Assembly (NCBI GenBank): GCA_949935685.1
Contig: CATLGN010000104.1
Coordinates: forward strand, 1 to 6,376
Source of the DNA: an uncultured Lachnospiraceae bacterium
GTDB lineage: Bacteria > Bacillota > Clostridia > Lachnospirales > Lachnospiraceae
DNA: 6,376 bases
Direction of reading: 5' to 3'
Below, piece by piece: positions 6,316 through 6,376 of this stretch. The position numbers and the translations under genes were made by a program. The first letter of the stretch is position 1, and the number at the start of each line of letters is the position of its first letter. The notes beneath the pieces were generated by a model, which worked only from the letters and a program-made list of their open reading frames with translations, did no database searches and was not told the DNA's origin.

Positions 6316-6376
6316 CCGTCTCTTCCTTCCGCCCGATGATTTCCCGGATCACATACTGCGGAGAATTGTTCAGGCT
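6305..6376 (-). CDS. C-terminal end of a probable GT2 polyprenyl-phosphate glycosyltransferase (DPM1/GtrB-like), truncated by window edge
   Basis: The minus strand is open from the right edge to a TAA at 6305-6307, giving 23 residues: SLNNSPQYVIREIIGRKEE and a short tail. This resembles the C-terminal tail of GtrB/DPM1-like GT2 proteins, where the last membrane helix ends in a GEYIGR-type segment followed by a short x-x-x-x-[RS]-P-x-Y-[IV]-[IV]-x-E motif. The reading frame overlaps the GT39 start by 11 bases, as expected in a tight operon. Family knowledge: such enzymes load a sugar from a nucleotide donor onto polyprenyl phosphate in the cytoplasm. Only the tail is visible, so the protein family is a moderately supported guess; that a coding region ends here is better supported. 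Confidence 0.6.
   Translation of the reverse strand, partial: SLNNSPQYVIREIIGRKEETDES
6322..6328 (-). promoter_or_regulatory. Ribosome binding site of the GT39-like gene
   Basis: On the minus strand AAGGAAG lies six bases before the ATG at 6313-6315, within the last codons of the upstream gene. It supports the MNRKLTLGQK start and reinitiation across the 11-base overlap. Confidence 0.6.

Larger units (their letters stand above)
1..6376 (-). other. Surface-glycan operon, continuing past both window edges
   Basis: Six genes in a row share one strand with junctions of -11, +26, -20, +25 and +4 bases, too short for internal promoters or terminators. No hairpin followed by a T-run was seen on the minus strand. 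The promoter should lie right of 6376 and the end of the operon left of position 1. The functions fit one glycan pathway: lipid-linked sugar donor, GT-C transferase, unknown outside protein, ligase/polymerase, and aminodeoxysugar synthesis. Confidence 0.85.

Overview
The window is a compact, single-strand surface-glycan operon. Every supported gene lies on the minus strand, so transcription runs from high to low coordinates. Purine-rich AGGAGG-type ribosome binding sites, fairly GC-rich third codon positions, cysteine-rich membrane helices and the style of the proteins suggest a Gram-positive anaerobe of the Clostridia, most likely a Lachnospiraceae-type gut bacterium. That placement is an inference: no rRNA or marker gene is present.

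Layout in transcription order: (1) the last 23 codons of a gene whose C-terminus resembles DPM1/GtrB-type GT2 polyprenyl-phosphate glycosyltransferases (6305 to past the right edge); (2) a multi-membrane-span GT39/PMT-like (ArnT-type GT-C fold) glycosyltransferase (4876-6315); (3) an unrecognised 218-residue protein with a membrane helix at each end and a probable extracytoplasmic beta-rich domain (4193-4849); (4) a 631-residue O-antigen ligase/Wzy polymerase superfamily protein with the WaaL-type motif (2317-4212); (5) a PglF/CapD-type membrane UDP-GlcNAc 4,6-dehydratase (408-2291); (6) the N-terminal third of a DegT/DnrJ/EryC1/StrS (PglE-like) aminotransferase, cut by the left edge (1-403). 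Junctions are an 11-nt overlap, a 26-nt gap, a 20-nt overlap, a 25-nt gap and a 4-nt gap. No promoter or terminator is visible and no stretch over 30 bases is free of genes. No RNA gene, mobile element, CRISPR array or origin was seen.

How the genes may work together: the GT2/GT39 pair fits a two-step transfer, in which a sugar is loaded onto a polyprenyl phosphate in the cytoplasm and then moved to an acceptor outside. PglF and the aminotransferase would convert UDP-GlcNAc to UDP-4-amino-4,6-dideoxy-GlcNAc, the precursor of bacillosamine-type sugars. The WaaL/Wzy-type protein would polymerise lipid-linked glycan or transfer it to a final acceptor. A Gram-positive cell has no lipid A, so that acceptor is the main open question: capsule polymerisation, cell-wall attachment and protein O-glycosylation all fit. 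The unknown protein between the GT39 and ligase genes is the least described component.
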